Assembly: GCA_016936395.1 (NCBI GenBank)
Contig: JAFGXY010000047.1
Location: 59,620 to 123,619 of the forward strand
Reading direction: 5' to 3'
From: Paracoccaceae bacterium
GTDB taxonomy: Bacteria; Pseudomonadota; Alphaproteobacteria; Rhodobacterales; Rhodobacteraceae
DNA length: 64,000 nucleotides
In this document: piece by piece, positions 56,075-64,000 of the stretch
How the letters are laid out: every line of letters begins with the position of its first letter
How positions within the stretch are numbered: position 1 is the stretch's first letter
Made by a program: the position numbers and the translations under genes
Notes under the pieces: model-generated
Told to the model about the DNA's origin: nothing
The model's input: only the letters and a program-made list of their open reading frames with translations
The model's database searches: none

Positions 56075-57901
56075 ATGAGACCGGATTTTTTCCACAAGGC
56101 AGCGGCTTTCGCACTGGCCATGGCGCTGGTTTTCGCGGCATCGGCGGGTCTGGGGCAAAGCGGTGATTCCCCCAGCCATGGCATAGCTATGTATGGCACC
56201 CCGGCCCTCCCCCCGGATTTTGTGTCACTGCCGCAGGTGAACCCCGACGCCCCCAAAGGCGGCAAGATCATCTTTGGCGCGTCCGGCAGTTTTGACTCGA
56301 TGAACCCGTTCATCCTGAAGGGGCGCGCGCCAGCCGGTCTTTCGGCGATGACGGTCGAGACGCTGATGGGCCGATCCTACGACGAACCCTTCACGCTTTA
56401 CGGTCTTTTGGCCGAATCGATCACCACCGATGCCGCCCGCAGCTATGCCGAATTCACCCTGCGCGAGGCGGCCCGATTCTCGGACGGATCGCCGGTCACG
56501 GTGGAAGACGTGATCTGGTCGTTTGAAACTCTGGGCACCCTTGGCAACCCGCGCTATCACGGCGCGTGGAAAAAGATCGGCAAGATCACCCAGACCGGAC
56601 CCCGTTCCGTTCGCTTTACATTCAACGTGCTGGACCGCGAATTGCCGCTGATCCTTGGCCTGCGCCCGATCCTGCAAAAGGCGCAATGGCATGGCAAGGC
56701 GTTTGATGACAGCACGCTGGAGGTGCCCATCGGCTCTGGCCCCTACACCGTTGGCGCTTTCGAGGCCGGGAAATACATAACTTACGTCAAGAACCCCGAC
56801 TGGTGGGGTCGCGACCTGCCGTTCAACCGCGGTCAGCACAACTTCGACGAGGTGCGCTATGATTATTTCGGCGATGGCGGCGTGGTGTTCGAGGCGTTCA
56901 AGGGCGGGCTGATCACCAGCTTTCGCGAAACCAACCCGGCCAAATGGGCCAGCGTCTATGACTGGCCCGAGGTGGCGTCGGGAGAGATCGTGAAATCCGA
57001 GATCCCGCATCAGCGCCCATCGGGGATCGAAGGCTTTGTGATGAACACCCGCCGCCCGCTGTTTGCCGATTGGCGCGTGCGTGAGGCGATGATCCATGCC
57101 TTCAACTTTGAATTGGTGAACCAGACGCTGAACGGCGGTGCAAACCCACGCATTCAAAGCTATTTCGGCAACGCGCCGCTGGGGGCGCCCCCCGGCACGC
57201 CTGCGACTGGCAAGGTTCTGGCGCTGCTGGAGCCGTTCAAGGACAGCCTGCTGCCCGGCGCATTGGAAGGCTATGCCGTGCCGGTGGGGGACGGGTCGGA
57301 AGCCAACCGCAAGAACATTCGTGCCGCGACCAGACTGCTGGAGGAGGCAGGCTACCGCATTGACGCGGGTGTCTTGAAAGACCCAGGCGGCAAGCCGGTT
57401 GGTTTTGAGATCCTGCTGGTCAATGGGGCCAATGACATGATCGCCGCCGCCGACATCTATGTCGAAAGCCTGAAACGGCTTGGTATCGCGGCGCGCGTCA
57501 CCACGGTGGATGACGCGCAATACAAACAGCGCACCAATGCCTATGACTTTGACATGACGCATTACATTCGCGGCCTGTCGCTGTCTCCGGGCAATGAGCA
57601 GATGCTGTATTGGGGCTCTGCCGGTGTCAGCGAACCCGGCACCCGCAACTGGATGGGCATGGCCTCGCCCGCTGCCGAGGCGATGATCACCGCCCTCTTG
57701 AACGCCCCCGATCAGGAAGGCTTTGTCGCCGCGACACAGGCACTGGATCGTGTGCTGACCACGGGTAGATATGTCGTTCCGATGTGGTATTCTTCTGTCT
57801 CGCGTCTGGCGCATCGCAAGGAGCTGAAGTTCCCCGCGCGCCTGCCGCTTTACGGCGACTGGACAGGTTTCCAGCCCGACGTCTGGTGGTATGAGCAGTA
57901 A
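56075..57901 (+). CDS. Periplasmic oligopeptide-binding protein (YejA type)
   Basis: A 608-residue family-5 solute-binding protein. A Sec signal peptide (FFHKAAAFALAMALVFAASAGLG, cleavage near residue 25) precedes HGIAMYGTPALPPDF and PQVNPDAPKGG, both typical of YejA. Other segments are FNPFIL-like, DVIWSFETL, and GSGPYTVGAFEAGKYITYVKNPDWWG. No ABC permease or ATPase gene follows, so it is an orphan here. ATG 56075 precedes the signal peptide; upstream in-frame sequence is not needed. Confidence 0.9.
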   Translation: MRPDFFHKAAAFALAMALVFAASAGLGQSGDSPSHGIAMYGTPALPPDFVSLPQVNPDAPKGGKIIFGASGSFDSMNPFILKGRAPAGLSAMTVETLMGRSYDEPFTLYGLLAESITTDAARSYAEFTLREAARFSDGSPVTVEDVIWSFETLGTLGNPRYHGAWKKIGKITQTGPRSVRFTFNVLDRELPLILGLRPILQKAQWHGKAFDDSTLEVPIGSGPYTVGAFEAGKYITYVKNPDWWGRDLPFNRGQHNFDEVRYDYFGDGGVVFEAFKGGLITSFRETNPAKWASVYDWPEVASGEIVKSEIPHQRPSGIEGFVMNTRRPLFADWRVREAMIHAFNFELVNQTLNGGANPRIQSYFGNAPLGAPPGTPATGKVLALLEPFKDSLLPGALEGYAVPVGDGSEANRKNIRAATRLLEEAGYRIDAGVLKDPGGKPVGFEILLVNGANDMIAAADIYVESLKRLGIAARVTTVDDAQYKQRTNAYDFDMTHYIRGLSLSPGNEQMLYWGSAGVSEPGTRNWMGMASPAAEAMITALLNAPDQEGFVAATQALDRVLTTGRYVVPMWYSSVSRLAHRKELKFPARLPLYGDWTGFQPDVWWYEQ

Positions 57902-57930
57902 CAAGAAACGACAAAGACAGGCAAACCATG

Positions 57931-58056
57931 ATGCGCAACGCACCCCTGATCGCGGTCCTGACCGCATTTCTGGCCCTATCCGGCTGTGCCACGATTGAAG
58001 GCGTGGGACGCGACATTTCCGGTGGCGCGAATCGAGTGTCGGGTTGGCTGAACTGA
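57931..58056 (+). CDS. Entericidin-like small lipoprotein
   Basis: A 41-residue secreted lipoprotein: a short signal peptide with lipobox LSGC at the cleavage site, then CATIEGVGRDISGGANRVSGWLN, close to the entericidin EcnA/EcnB pattern. Members are stress-associated envelope peptides. It lies 29 nt after the peptide-binding-protein gene. A preceding ATG at 57928 gives one extra Met. Confidence 0.8.
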   Translation: MRNAPLIAVLTAFLALSGCATIEGVGRDISGGANRVSGWLN

Positions 58057-58153
58057 CCCGACTCACCGCCGCCCCGTCACCCTCACCTGTCGGCCTTGAC
58101 GCATGGGGCCAAGGCCACCCTCAACCCCAGCGCCTGCACCACCCGGGACCGCC

Positions 58154-58804
58154 ATGATCAAGCTTGATATCTTTTCCGACCCGGTTTGCCCTTGGTGTTA
58201 TATCGGCAAGACCAACCTTGACCGCGCGCTGGAAGCTGCCCCCGACCATCCGTTCGACATCGAATGGCACCCGTTCCAGCTTAACCCCGGCATGCCGCCC
58301 GAAGGCATGGACCGCGCCGCGTATCTGGAAGCCAAGTTCGGTGGCCAGATGGAGGCGGTGAAGGTCTATGCAACCGTCGACAAGGCCGCCCGCGACGCCG
58401 GGCTGGAAATCGACTTTGCCCGCATCACCCGCATGCCCAACAGCCTGAACGCCCACCGTCTGATCCACTGGGCCGGGCTGGAGGGGCGTCAGACCGCCAT
58501 CGTCTCAGCCCTGTTCCGCGCCTATTGGCGCGACGGGCGCGATATCGGCGATGCCACGACGCTGGCCGACATCGCGCAGGCCAGCGGCATGGACCGCGCC
58601 CTGACCCTGCGCCTGCTGGCCAGCGATGCCGATGCCGACGATCTGCGCGCCCGCGACCTGCATGCCCGCCAACGCGGGGTGACGGGCGTGCCCTGCTTCA
58701 TCATCGCCAACCAATATGTCGTGACCGGCGCGCAACCGCCGCAGGTCTGGGCCAATGTGATCGCCGAGTTGCGCGCGGCTCAGAACGGCAACACGCCGTC
58801 CTGA
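58154..58804 (+). CDS. DsbA-family oxidoreductase, FrnE type
   Basis: A 216-residue cytosolic thioredoxin-fold protein with the active site CPWCYIG near the N-terminus, the cis-Pro segment GVTGVPCFIIANQY, and the helical insertion usual in FrnE. No signal peptide is present. Homologues are dithiol oxidoreductases in stress response. The 3' end overlaps the convergent small gene by 25 nt. Confidence 0.88.
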   Translation: MIKLDIFSDPVCPWCYIGKTNLDRALEAAPDHPFDIEWHPFQLNPGMPPEGMDRAAYLEAKFGGQMEAVKVYATVDKAARDAGLEIDFARITRMPNSLNAHRLIHWAGLEGRQTAIVSALFRAYWRDGRDIGDATTLADIAQASGMDRALTLRLLASDADADDLRARDLHARQRGVTGVPCFIIANQYVVTGAQPPQVWANVIAELRAAQNGNTPS

Positions 58805-59100
58805 TCCAGGGCCAACGGCTTGACCGCAAGCAGCGGCTGATCGTCGTTCAGGTCGAACACGAACACATGCACCGCGCCGCCTGCCAGCGTGACGCGGCAA
58901 AACACCCGCTCGGGGTCAAACTCTGCCGGGCAGGTATCCACATCCTCATGTGTAACGGCTGCCTCGAACACCTCATAGGTCAGCACGCCACCGGGCAGAT
59001 AGGCCACATCCTGCGCCACCGCCGTCGCCCCATCGGCATCACAGGCCGTTGCAACGCCCCCGACGCAGAACAGAACCGCCGCAATTCCAAACATCTTCAT
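58780..59100 (-). CDS. Small exported protein of unknown function
   Basis: A 106-residue protein with a signal peptide (MKMFGIAAVLFCVGGVATA) and a compact mature domain containing paired cysteines (VDTCPAEFDPERVFCRVTL), perhaps disulfide-bonded in the periplasm. The cysteine after ATA could alternatively be lipidated, though the lipobox is weak. I do not recognise a family. It converges with the FrnE-like gene and is divergent from the MFS gene. Confidence 0.7.
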   Translation of the reverse strand: MKMFGIAAVLFCVGGVATACDADGATAVAQDVAYLPGGVLTYEVFEAAVTHEDVDTCPAEFDPERVFCRVTLAGGAVHVFVFDLNDDQPLLAVKPLALDQDGVLPF

Positions 59101-59211
59101 ATCCCGACTCCTTTTATCAACAATGGCGGGATACATCAGAAAGATAGTCTGTCAATGCTCTGGCGACGCTGCGGCGGGCATGCTAACGGCATGGCGAAAG
59201 GACACCCCCAC

Positions 59212-60414
59212 ATGTCAACAGCCATCCGCCAACCGCAGGCGCCTGGTCAGGTCGAGTTCATCGCCCTGATCGCCATGCTTTTTGCCACCATCGCCTTTTC
59301 CATCGACTCGATGCTGCCCGCCCTGCCCGAGATCGCGGCCGAGTTGACCCCCGATTTTCCCAACAAGGCGCAACTGATCCTGACCAGTTTCGTCTTTGGC
59401 ATGGGCCTTGGCACGCTGTTTGCCGGGCCGCTGTCCGACAGCTTTGGCCGCAAGACGGTGATCGTGGCGGGGGCCGTGCTGTATTGCATCGGTGCCCTGA
59501 TCGCCTATGTCGCGCCCAGCCTTGAAACCATGCTGGCGGCGCGCGTCATTCAGGGGCTTGGGGCGGCGGGGCCGCGGGTTGTGGCGCTTGCTTTGGTGCG
59601 CGACGTGCATTCCGGGCCGAAAATGGCGCGCATCGTCAGCTTTGCCATGATGATCTTCACCCTTGTCCCCGCCGCCGCCCCCTTGATGGGCAGCGTCATC
59701 ATCGCGGGTTTTGGCTGGCGCAGCATCTTTCTGGCCTTCCTTGGCTTTTCGGCGGTCTCGATGCTGTGGCTGACCCTGCGCCAGCCCGAGACCCTGGCCC
59801 CCAAGGATCGCCGCCCGTTTCGCGCAGCACCCCTGTGGGCAGCACTGGTCGAGGTGGTGTCGCATGCCAATATCCGCCGGTCGATTGCCGCGCAAACCCT
59901 TGGCTTTGCGGCCTTGTTCGGCACCCTGTCGTCGACCCAGCAGTTGTTTGACCAGACCTATGGCCGGGGGGACAGTTTTCCGCTGTATTTCGCGCTGATC
60001 GCGCTGATCGCCGGGTCATCGTCGTTTCTCAACGCCTCGCTGGTGATGCGGCTTGGCATGCGGCGGCTGATCCGCACCGCCTTTGCTGCCCAAACCGTGC
60101 TGTCGGCTGGCTTTGCCCTGGCGTTTGCGCTGTCGATCTGGCCCGAGGGCACGGCGTTCTACGCCTATCTGATCTGGACCATCGGCGTGTTCTTCATGGC
60201 CGGCATGACCATGGGCAACCTGAATGCCATGGCGCTGGAGCCCGTCGGCCACATCGCCGGCATGGCCGCCAGCGTCATTGGCGCGCTGTCCACCGTGCTG
60301 TCGGTTATGTTTGCGGTGCCGGTGGGCCTTGCCTATAACGGCACGCCCTTGCCGCTGATGATCTCGGTCATCGCGTTCGCCGCTCTGGCGCTGTGGGTGA
60401 TGCGGCGGGCGTAG
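59212..60414 (+). CDS. Bcr/CflA-type MFS drug exporter
   Basis: A 400-residue 12-helix major facilitator. It shows the DHA1/Bcr-CflA features: DSMLPALPEIAAEL after helix 1, the loop 2-3 motif GPLSDSFGRKTVI, ARVIQGLGAAGPRVVALALVRD in helix 4, and APLMGSVIIAGFGWRSIF. Substrates could be drugs, small metabolites or amino acids. ATG 59212 fits the family start with AAAGGA upstream; ATG 59191 adds seven residues. Confidence 0.88.
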   Translation: MSTAIRQPQAPGQVEFIALIAMLFATIAFSIDSMLPALPEIAAELTPDFPNKAQLILTSFVFGMGLGTLFAGPLSDSFGRKTVIVAGAVLYCIGALIAYVAPSLETMLAARVIQGLGAAGPRVVALALVRDVHSGPKMARIVSFAMMIFTLVPAAAPLMGSVIIAGFGWRSIFLAFLGFSAVSMLWLTLRQPETLAPKDRRPFRAAPLWAALVEVVSHANIRRSIAAQTLGFAALFGTLSSTQQLFDQTYGRGDSFPLYFALIALIAGSSSFLNASLVMRLGMRRLIRTAFAAQTVLSAGFALAFALSIWPEGTAFYAYLIWTIGVFFMAGMTMGNLNAMALEPVGHIAGMAASVIGALSTVLSVMFAVPVGLAYNGTPLPLMISVIAFAALALWVMRRA

Positions 60415-60417
60415 GCG

Positions 60418-60470
60418 CCACCCCGTCCCCACGTGGCCCCCTCCCCCCCCCGTGGGGAGGGATGGGGTGG
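60418..60470. repeat. GC-rich imperfect inverted repeat between the MFS gene and mfd
   Basis: CCACCCCGTCCCCACG (60418-60433) pairs with the complement of 60451-60470, which carries four extra bases. It forms a strong hairpin between the two converging genes, without a T-run. Similar CCCTCCCC...GGGGAGGG intergenic palindromes are common in GC-rich alphaproteobacteria. It may aid termination. Confidence 0.55.
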
Positions 60471-60485
60471 GGGGCACCCGGCAAG

Positions 60486-63400
60486 TTACCCCTTTGGCCG
60501 CACGACCTTTTCCGCCAGGTCGCGGGCGATGGCGAAGGCGCCCTTGATGCGGTCGGCGTCGGATTTCCAGTCGCGCAGCAGCACGATCTTGTTGCCTTGC
60601 ACCCGTGCGCCCACCCCTTCGGCCTTGATGAAATCGACCAAGCCCGCCGGATTGGCGAACTTGTCATTGTGAAACTGGATCGTCGCGCCCTTCGGCCCGG
60701 CATCAATGCGGCTGATCCCCGCCCGCTTGGCCATCGCCTTGATCCGCACGATCAGCATCAGGGTGTTGACCTCTTTCGGAAGCGCGCCGAAGCGGTCGAT
60801 CAACTCGGCGGCAAAGCCCTCAAGCTCGACTTTCGTCGTCAACCCCGACAAGCGCCGATACAGGCCCAGCCGCACGTCCAGATCCACCACATAATCTTCG
60901 GGGATCATCACCGGCAGACCAAGGTTCAACTGCGGCGACCACTGGTCATCAATCGGGGCCAGACCGTTGATCTCGCCCGATTTGATCTTGGCAATCGTGT
61001 CTTCCAGCATCTGCTGATACAGTTCATAGCCGACCTCGGTGATATGGCCCGACTGTTCCTCGCCCAAGAGGTTACCCGCACCGCGCAGGTCAAGGTCATG
61101 GCTGGCAAGGTTGAAGCCGGCGCCAAGGCTGTCCAGCGAGGCCAGCAGTTTCAACCGCTTCTGCGCCTGCGGTGTCAGCGGCGCGCGGGGCTTGGTGGTC
61201 AGGTAGCAATAGGCCCGCGTCTTTGACCGCCCCACCCTGCCCCGGATCTGGTAAAGCTGGCTTAGCCCGAACATATCGGCGCGGTGGATGATCATCGTGT
61301 TGGCGGTCGGGATATCCAGGCCCGATTCCACGATGGTGGTGGCCAAGAGCACATCATACTTGCCATCGTAAAACTGGTTCATCCGGTCATCCAGATCCCC
61401 GGCGGCAAGCTGACCGTGCGCCACCACATGGCTGACTTCCGGCACATGGGTTTTCAGGAACTCCTCGACCACATGCAGGTCAGAGATCCGCGGCACCACA
61501 TAAAACGACTGCCCGCCGCGGAAGCGTTCGCGCAGCAGCGCCTCGCGGATGGTGATGCTGTCGAACTCGGACACATAGGTGCGGATCGCCAAGCGATCGA
61601 CCGGCGGTGTGGCGATGATCGAGAGATCCCGCACGCCGGTCAGCGACAGTTGCAAGGTGCGCGGAATGGGGGTCGCGGTCAGGGTCAGGACGTGGACCTC
61701 GGAGCGCATTTCCTTCAGCCGTTCCTTGTGGGTCACGCCGAAATGCTGTTCCTCGTCGATGATCATCAGGCCAAGGTTCTTGAATTTCACCGACTTGGCC
61801 AGCAGGGCGTGGGTTCCCACCACGATATCCACCGTGCCCGCCGTCATCGCCTCACGCGTGGCATTGGCATCCTTTGCATTCACAAAACGCGACAATGGCT
61901 TGATCGTTATGGGAAATCCGCGAAACCGCTCGACAAAGCTGCGGTAATGCTGGCGGGCCAGCAGCGTGGTCGGGCAGATCACCGCCACCTGCATGCCAGA
62001 CAGGGCCGCGACAAAGGCCGCGCGCATCGCGACCTCCGTCTTGCCGAAACCCACGTCACCGACAATCAGCCGGTCCATCGGGCTGCCCTTTTCAAGGTCC
62101 GCCACCACATCGGCAATCGCCGCCAACTGGTCATCGGTTTCCTGATAGGGAAAGCGCGCGGCAAAGGCCTCCCAGATGCTGTGGGGGGCTTCCAGAATGG
62201 GGGCATGGCGCAACGCGCGTTCTGCCGCGATCCGCATCAGGCGCTCGGCAATGGCCTTGATGCGCTCTTTCAGCTTGGCCTTCTTGGCCTGCCACGCCCC
62301 GCCGCCCAGACGGTCCAGCAGCCCCTCTTCATGGCCATAGCGCGACAGCAGTTCGATGTTTTCAACCGGCAGGTAAAGCTTGGCGTTCTCGGCATATTCC
62401 AGCGCCACGCAGGCATGCGGTGCGCCAAGGGCGGTGATGGTTTCCAGCCCCAGATAGCGGCCCACGCCATGTTCGACATGCACCACCAGATCGCCCGGCG
62501 TCAGGGTATCAACCTCACGCAGAAAGTTTTCAGCCTTGCGCTTGCGTTTGGGCTTGCCGACCATCCGCTCGCCCAGCACGTCCTGTTCCGACACCACCGC
62601 CAGACCGGGCGCGACAAAGCCCGCCTCCAAGGCCCAGACCATGAGGAAAATCCCGCCCCGGCCTTCGGGCACATCGCGGATATCGCGGATGTGGCTCAGC
62701 CCGGTCAGACCGTGATCTTGCAGCAAGCCTCCCAGCCGTTCGCGCGCGCCTTCGGACCAAGAGGCCACCACCACCTGACGGTCTTCACGCAAAGCGCGAA
62801 GATGGTCGGCAAAGGCCCCGAAAAGGCTGATGTTTTCCACCTGCCGTTCCGGCGCAAAGCTGCGCCCCTGCCGCCCGCCCGCATCCAGCACGCCGGGGCC
62901 GGGACTTTGCGGATAGGGCGACAGTTGCACCACCCGGTGCTGCGCCACCGCTGCCTCCCACGCCGCATCGTCGAGATACAACAGGCCCGGGGCCGCGGGC
63001 TTGTAGACCGTGTCCAGCCGGCCCTTTGCCGTCATCGCCTCGTGGCGCGAGTCATAGGCGTCGTCGATGCCTTCCCACCGCGACAGGCGCATCGGCGTCA
63101 TCTGATCATCCAGCATCACCGACGCGGTTGGCAGATAGTCGAACAGCGTCTCCAGCCGGTCGTGGAACAGGCCCAGCCAATGTTCCATTCCCTGATGCTT
63201 GCGCCCGGCACTGACCGCCTCATACAGCGGATCGTCCGAGCCGCTGACACCAAACTCGATCCGGTAAGCCTGCCGAAACCGGGTGATCGACGCCTCGTCC
63301 AGAATGACCTCGGAGACAGGCGACAGGTCCACCGCCTGCAGTTTTTCGACCGTGCGCTGGGTGTCGGGGTCAAAGCGGCGCAGGCCGTCCAGCACGTCGC

Positions 63401-63941
63401 CGAAGAAATCCAGCCGCACCGGACCGGCGTGCCCCGGCGGGAAAATGTCGATGATGCCGCCGCGCAGCGCATAGTCACCGGGTTCGGCCACGGTGGACAC
63501 CGGCGAAAACCCCATGCGCGACAAAAAGCCCTTCAGCTGCTCAATGTCCACCCGGCGGCCGACCTGCGCGGTAAAGCTGCTGGCCGCAACCGTCTGGCGC
63601 GCTGGCACCCGTTGCGTGACGGCATTGACCGTGGTCAGCAAGACAAACGGCCCCGGCACCCCCGCCGCCAGTGCCGCCAGCGTGGCCATTCGGCGCGCGG
63701 CAATCTCGGGGTTGGGCGACACGCGGTCGTAAGGCAGGCAATCCCAGGCCGGGAAATCCAGCACCACGGCGGCGGGCGCCATCACCGACAGCGCGGCGCG
63801 CATCGCCTCCATTCGCTTGTCGTCGCGGGCGACATGGATGACCGGCACCCCGCGATCAAGTTCGCGCGCCAGCAGACGCGCGTCAAAGCCTTCGGGGGCA
63901 CCGCCAAGCAAAATCCGGTCGGGGGGGGAAGCAATCTTCAT
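60486..63941 (-). CDS. mfd: Transcription-repair coupling factor Mfd
   Basis: An 1151-residue ATP-dependent translocase that removes stalled RNA polymerase and recruits UvrA. Order: UvrB-like N-terminal modules, RNA-polymerase-interaction domain (DLVVHVEHGVGRYLGLETI), RecG-like motor with GDVGFGKTEVAMRAAF (Walker A), DEEQHFGV, LTATPIPRTL and QIRGRVGRS, and C-terminal TRCF domain. The length is standard. ATG 63941 (MKIASPPDR) fits the family; the start at 63977 would add 12 residues. Confidence 0.97.
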   Translation of the reverse strand: MKIASPPDRILLGGAPEGFDARLLARELDRGVPVIHVARDDKRMEAMRAALSVMAPAAVVLDFPAWDCLPYDRVSPNPEIAARRMATLAALAAGVPGPFVLLTTVNAVTQRVPARQTVAASSFTAQVGRRVDIEQLKGFLSRMGFSPVSTVAEPGDYALRGGIIDIFPPGHAGPVRLDFFGDVLDGLRRFDPDTQRTVEKLQAVDLSPVSEVILDEASITRFRQAYRIEFGVSGSDDPLYEAVSAGRKHQGMEHWLGLFHDRLETLFDYLPTASVMLDDQMTPMRLSRWEGIDDAYDSRHEAMTAKGRLDTVYKPAAPGLLYLDDAAWEAAVAQHRVVQLSPYPQSPGPGVLDAGGRQGRSFAPERQVENISLFGAFADHLRALREDRQVVVASWSEGARERLGGLLQDHGLTGLSHIRDIRDVPEGRGGIFLMVWALEAGFVAPGLAVVSEQDVLGERMVGKPKRKRKAENFLREVDTLTPGDLVVHVEHGVGRYLGLETITALGAPHACVALEYAENAKLYLPVENIELLSRYGHEEGLLDRLGGGAWQAKKAKLKERIKAIAERLMRIAAERALRHAPILEAPHSIWEAFAARFPYQETDDQLAAIADVVADLEKGSPMDRLIVGDVGFGKTEVAMRAAFVAALSGMQVAVICPTTLLARQHYRSFVERFRGFPITIKPLSRFVNAKDANATREAMTAGTVDIVVGTHALLAKSVKFKNLGLMIIDEEQHFGVTHKERLKEMRSEVHVLTLTATPIPRTLQLSLTGVRDLSIIATPPVDRLAIRTYVSEFDSITIREALLRERFRGGQSFYVVPRISDLHVVEEFLKTHVPEVSHVVAHGQLAAGDLDDRMNQFYDGKYDVLLATTIVESGLDIPTANTMIIHRADMFGLSQLYQIRGRVGRSKTRAYCYLTTKPRAPLTPQAQKRLKLLASLDSLGAGFNLASHDLDLRGAGNLLGEEQSGHITEVGYELYQQMLEDTIAKIKSGEINGLAPIDDQWSPQLNLGLPVMIPEDYVVDLDVRLGLYRRLSGLTTKVELEGFAAELIDRFGALPKEVNTLMLIVRIKAMAKRAGISRIDAGPKGATIQFHNDKFANPAGLVDFIKAEGVGARVQGNKIVLLRDWKSDADRIKGAFAIARDLAEKVVRPKG

Positions 63942-64000
63942 GGCTGCGTTACCTACGCGGACCCTGCGTCCCGTCAAGGGTGCGTTACAGGATGTTCTGA

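Overview
The window is GC-rich chromosomal DNA of an alphaproteobacterium, most likely a Rhodobacterales/Rhodobacteraceae member. Four things support this: the gene order dusB-ntrB-ntrC-ntrY-ntrX-trkA-trkH-hfq-hflX; a CckA-type hybrid kinase; a SUF operon led by an IscR with a single cysteine; and regulatory motifs of alphaproteobacterial type (GAAC-N7-GAAC SOS box, TTAA-N7-TTAA CtrA box, TAGAA-N3-TTCTA ICE/Irr-like palindrome). Genes are densely packed, often with ATGA or TGATG stop/start overlaps. I see no rRNA, CRISPR array, prophage or insertion sequence. One tRNA (Arg, CCG anticodon) is present.

Layout. 1-1.6 kb (minus): cinA-like start, pgpA and fused ispDF (isoprenoid and phospholipid synthesis). 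1.8-13.8 kb (plus): nitrogen-control locus dusB-ntrBC-ntrYX, then K+ uptake (trkA, trkH), hfq and hflX; both NtrC and NtrX lack the GAFTGA loop needed for sigma-54 contact. 13.8-19.3 kb: an inverted-repeat element, guaB, an rsmB-type methyltransferase and cckA behind a perfect CtrA box. 19.4-23.7 kb: SOS-regulated recA, alaS and a DUF1330 protein. 23.8-30.4 kb: glutamine amidotransferase, typA, an FkbM methyltransferase, icd, and a minus-strand trio (alpha/beta hydrolase, small unknown protein, HD hydrolase) divergent from the SUF locus.

30.4-38.4 kb (plus): Fe-S assembly operon iscR, IscS/NifS-type desulfurase, sufB, ybjQ-like, sufC, sufD, two membrane proteins, sufS. An ICE-like palindrome overlaps the iscR promoter, and a second copy sits in an AT-rich, rare-codon patch inside the first desulfurase gene. 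38.5-40.9 kb: an octaheme tetrathionate-reductase-family cytochrome with a membrane cytochrome b, preceded by a TTG-N8-CAA (Crp/Fnr-type) site. 41.1-47.0 kb (minus): a five-gene envelope-glycolipid operon: GT2, LAB_N protein, GT83, a PAP2-GT83 fusion, and a second PAP2 phosphatase. This reads as a self-contained lipid-linked sugar and lipid A decoration pathway.

47.2-64 kb: SulP transporter with STAS domain; a LuxR-type regulator with altered ligand-pocket residues; tsf and rpsB with a structured leader; a DUF502 protein; psuG-psuK (pseudouridine breakdown); 3-hydroxybutyrate dehydrogenase; a candidate small RNA with its own promoter and terminator; an orphan YejA-type peptide-binding protein; entericidin-like lipoprotein; FrnE-like DsbA; a small exported protein; a Bcr/CflA MFS transporter; and mfd. 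The least expected signals are the candidate sRNA at 55.9 kb, the intragenic ICE-like site, the CtrA box before cckA, the unassigned CtrA-box/terminator interval at 50.1-50.3 kb, and the PAP2-GT83 operon. All regulatory assignments come from motif reading only.
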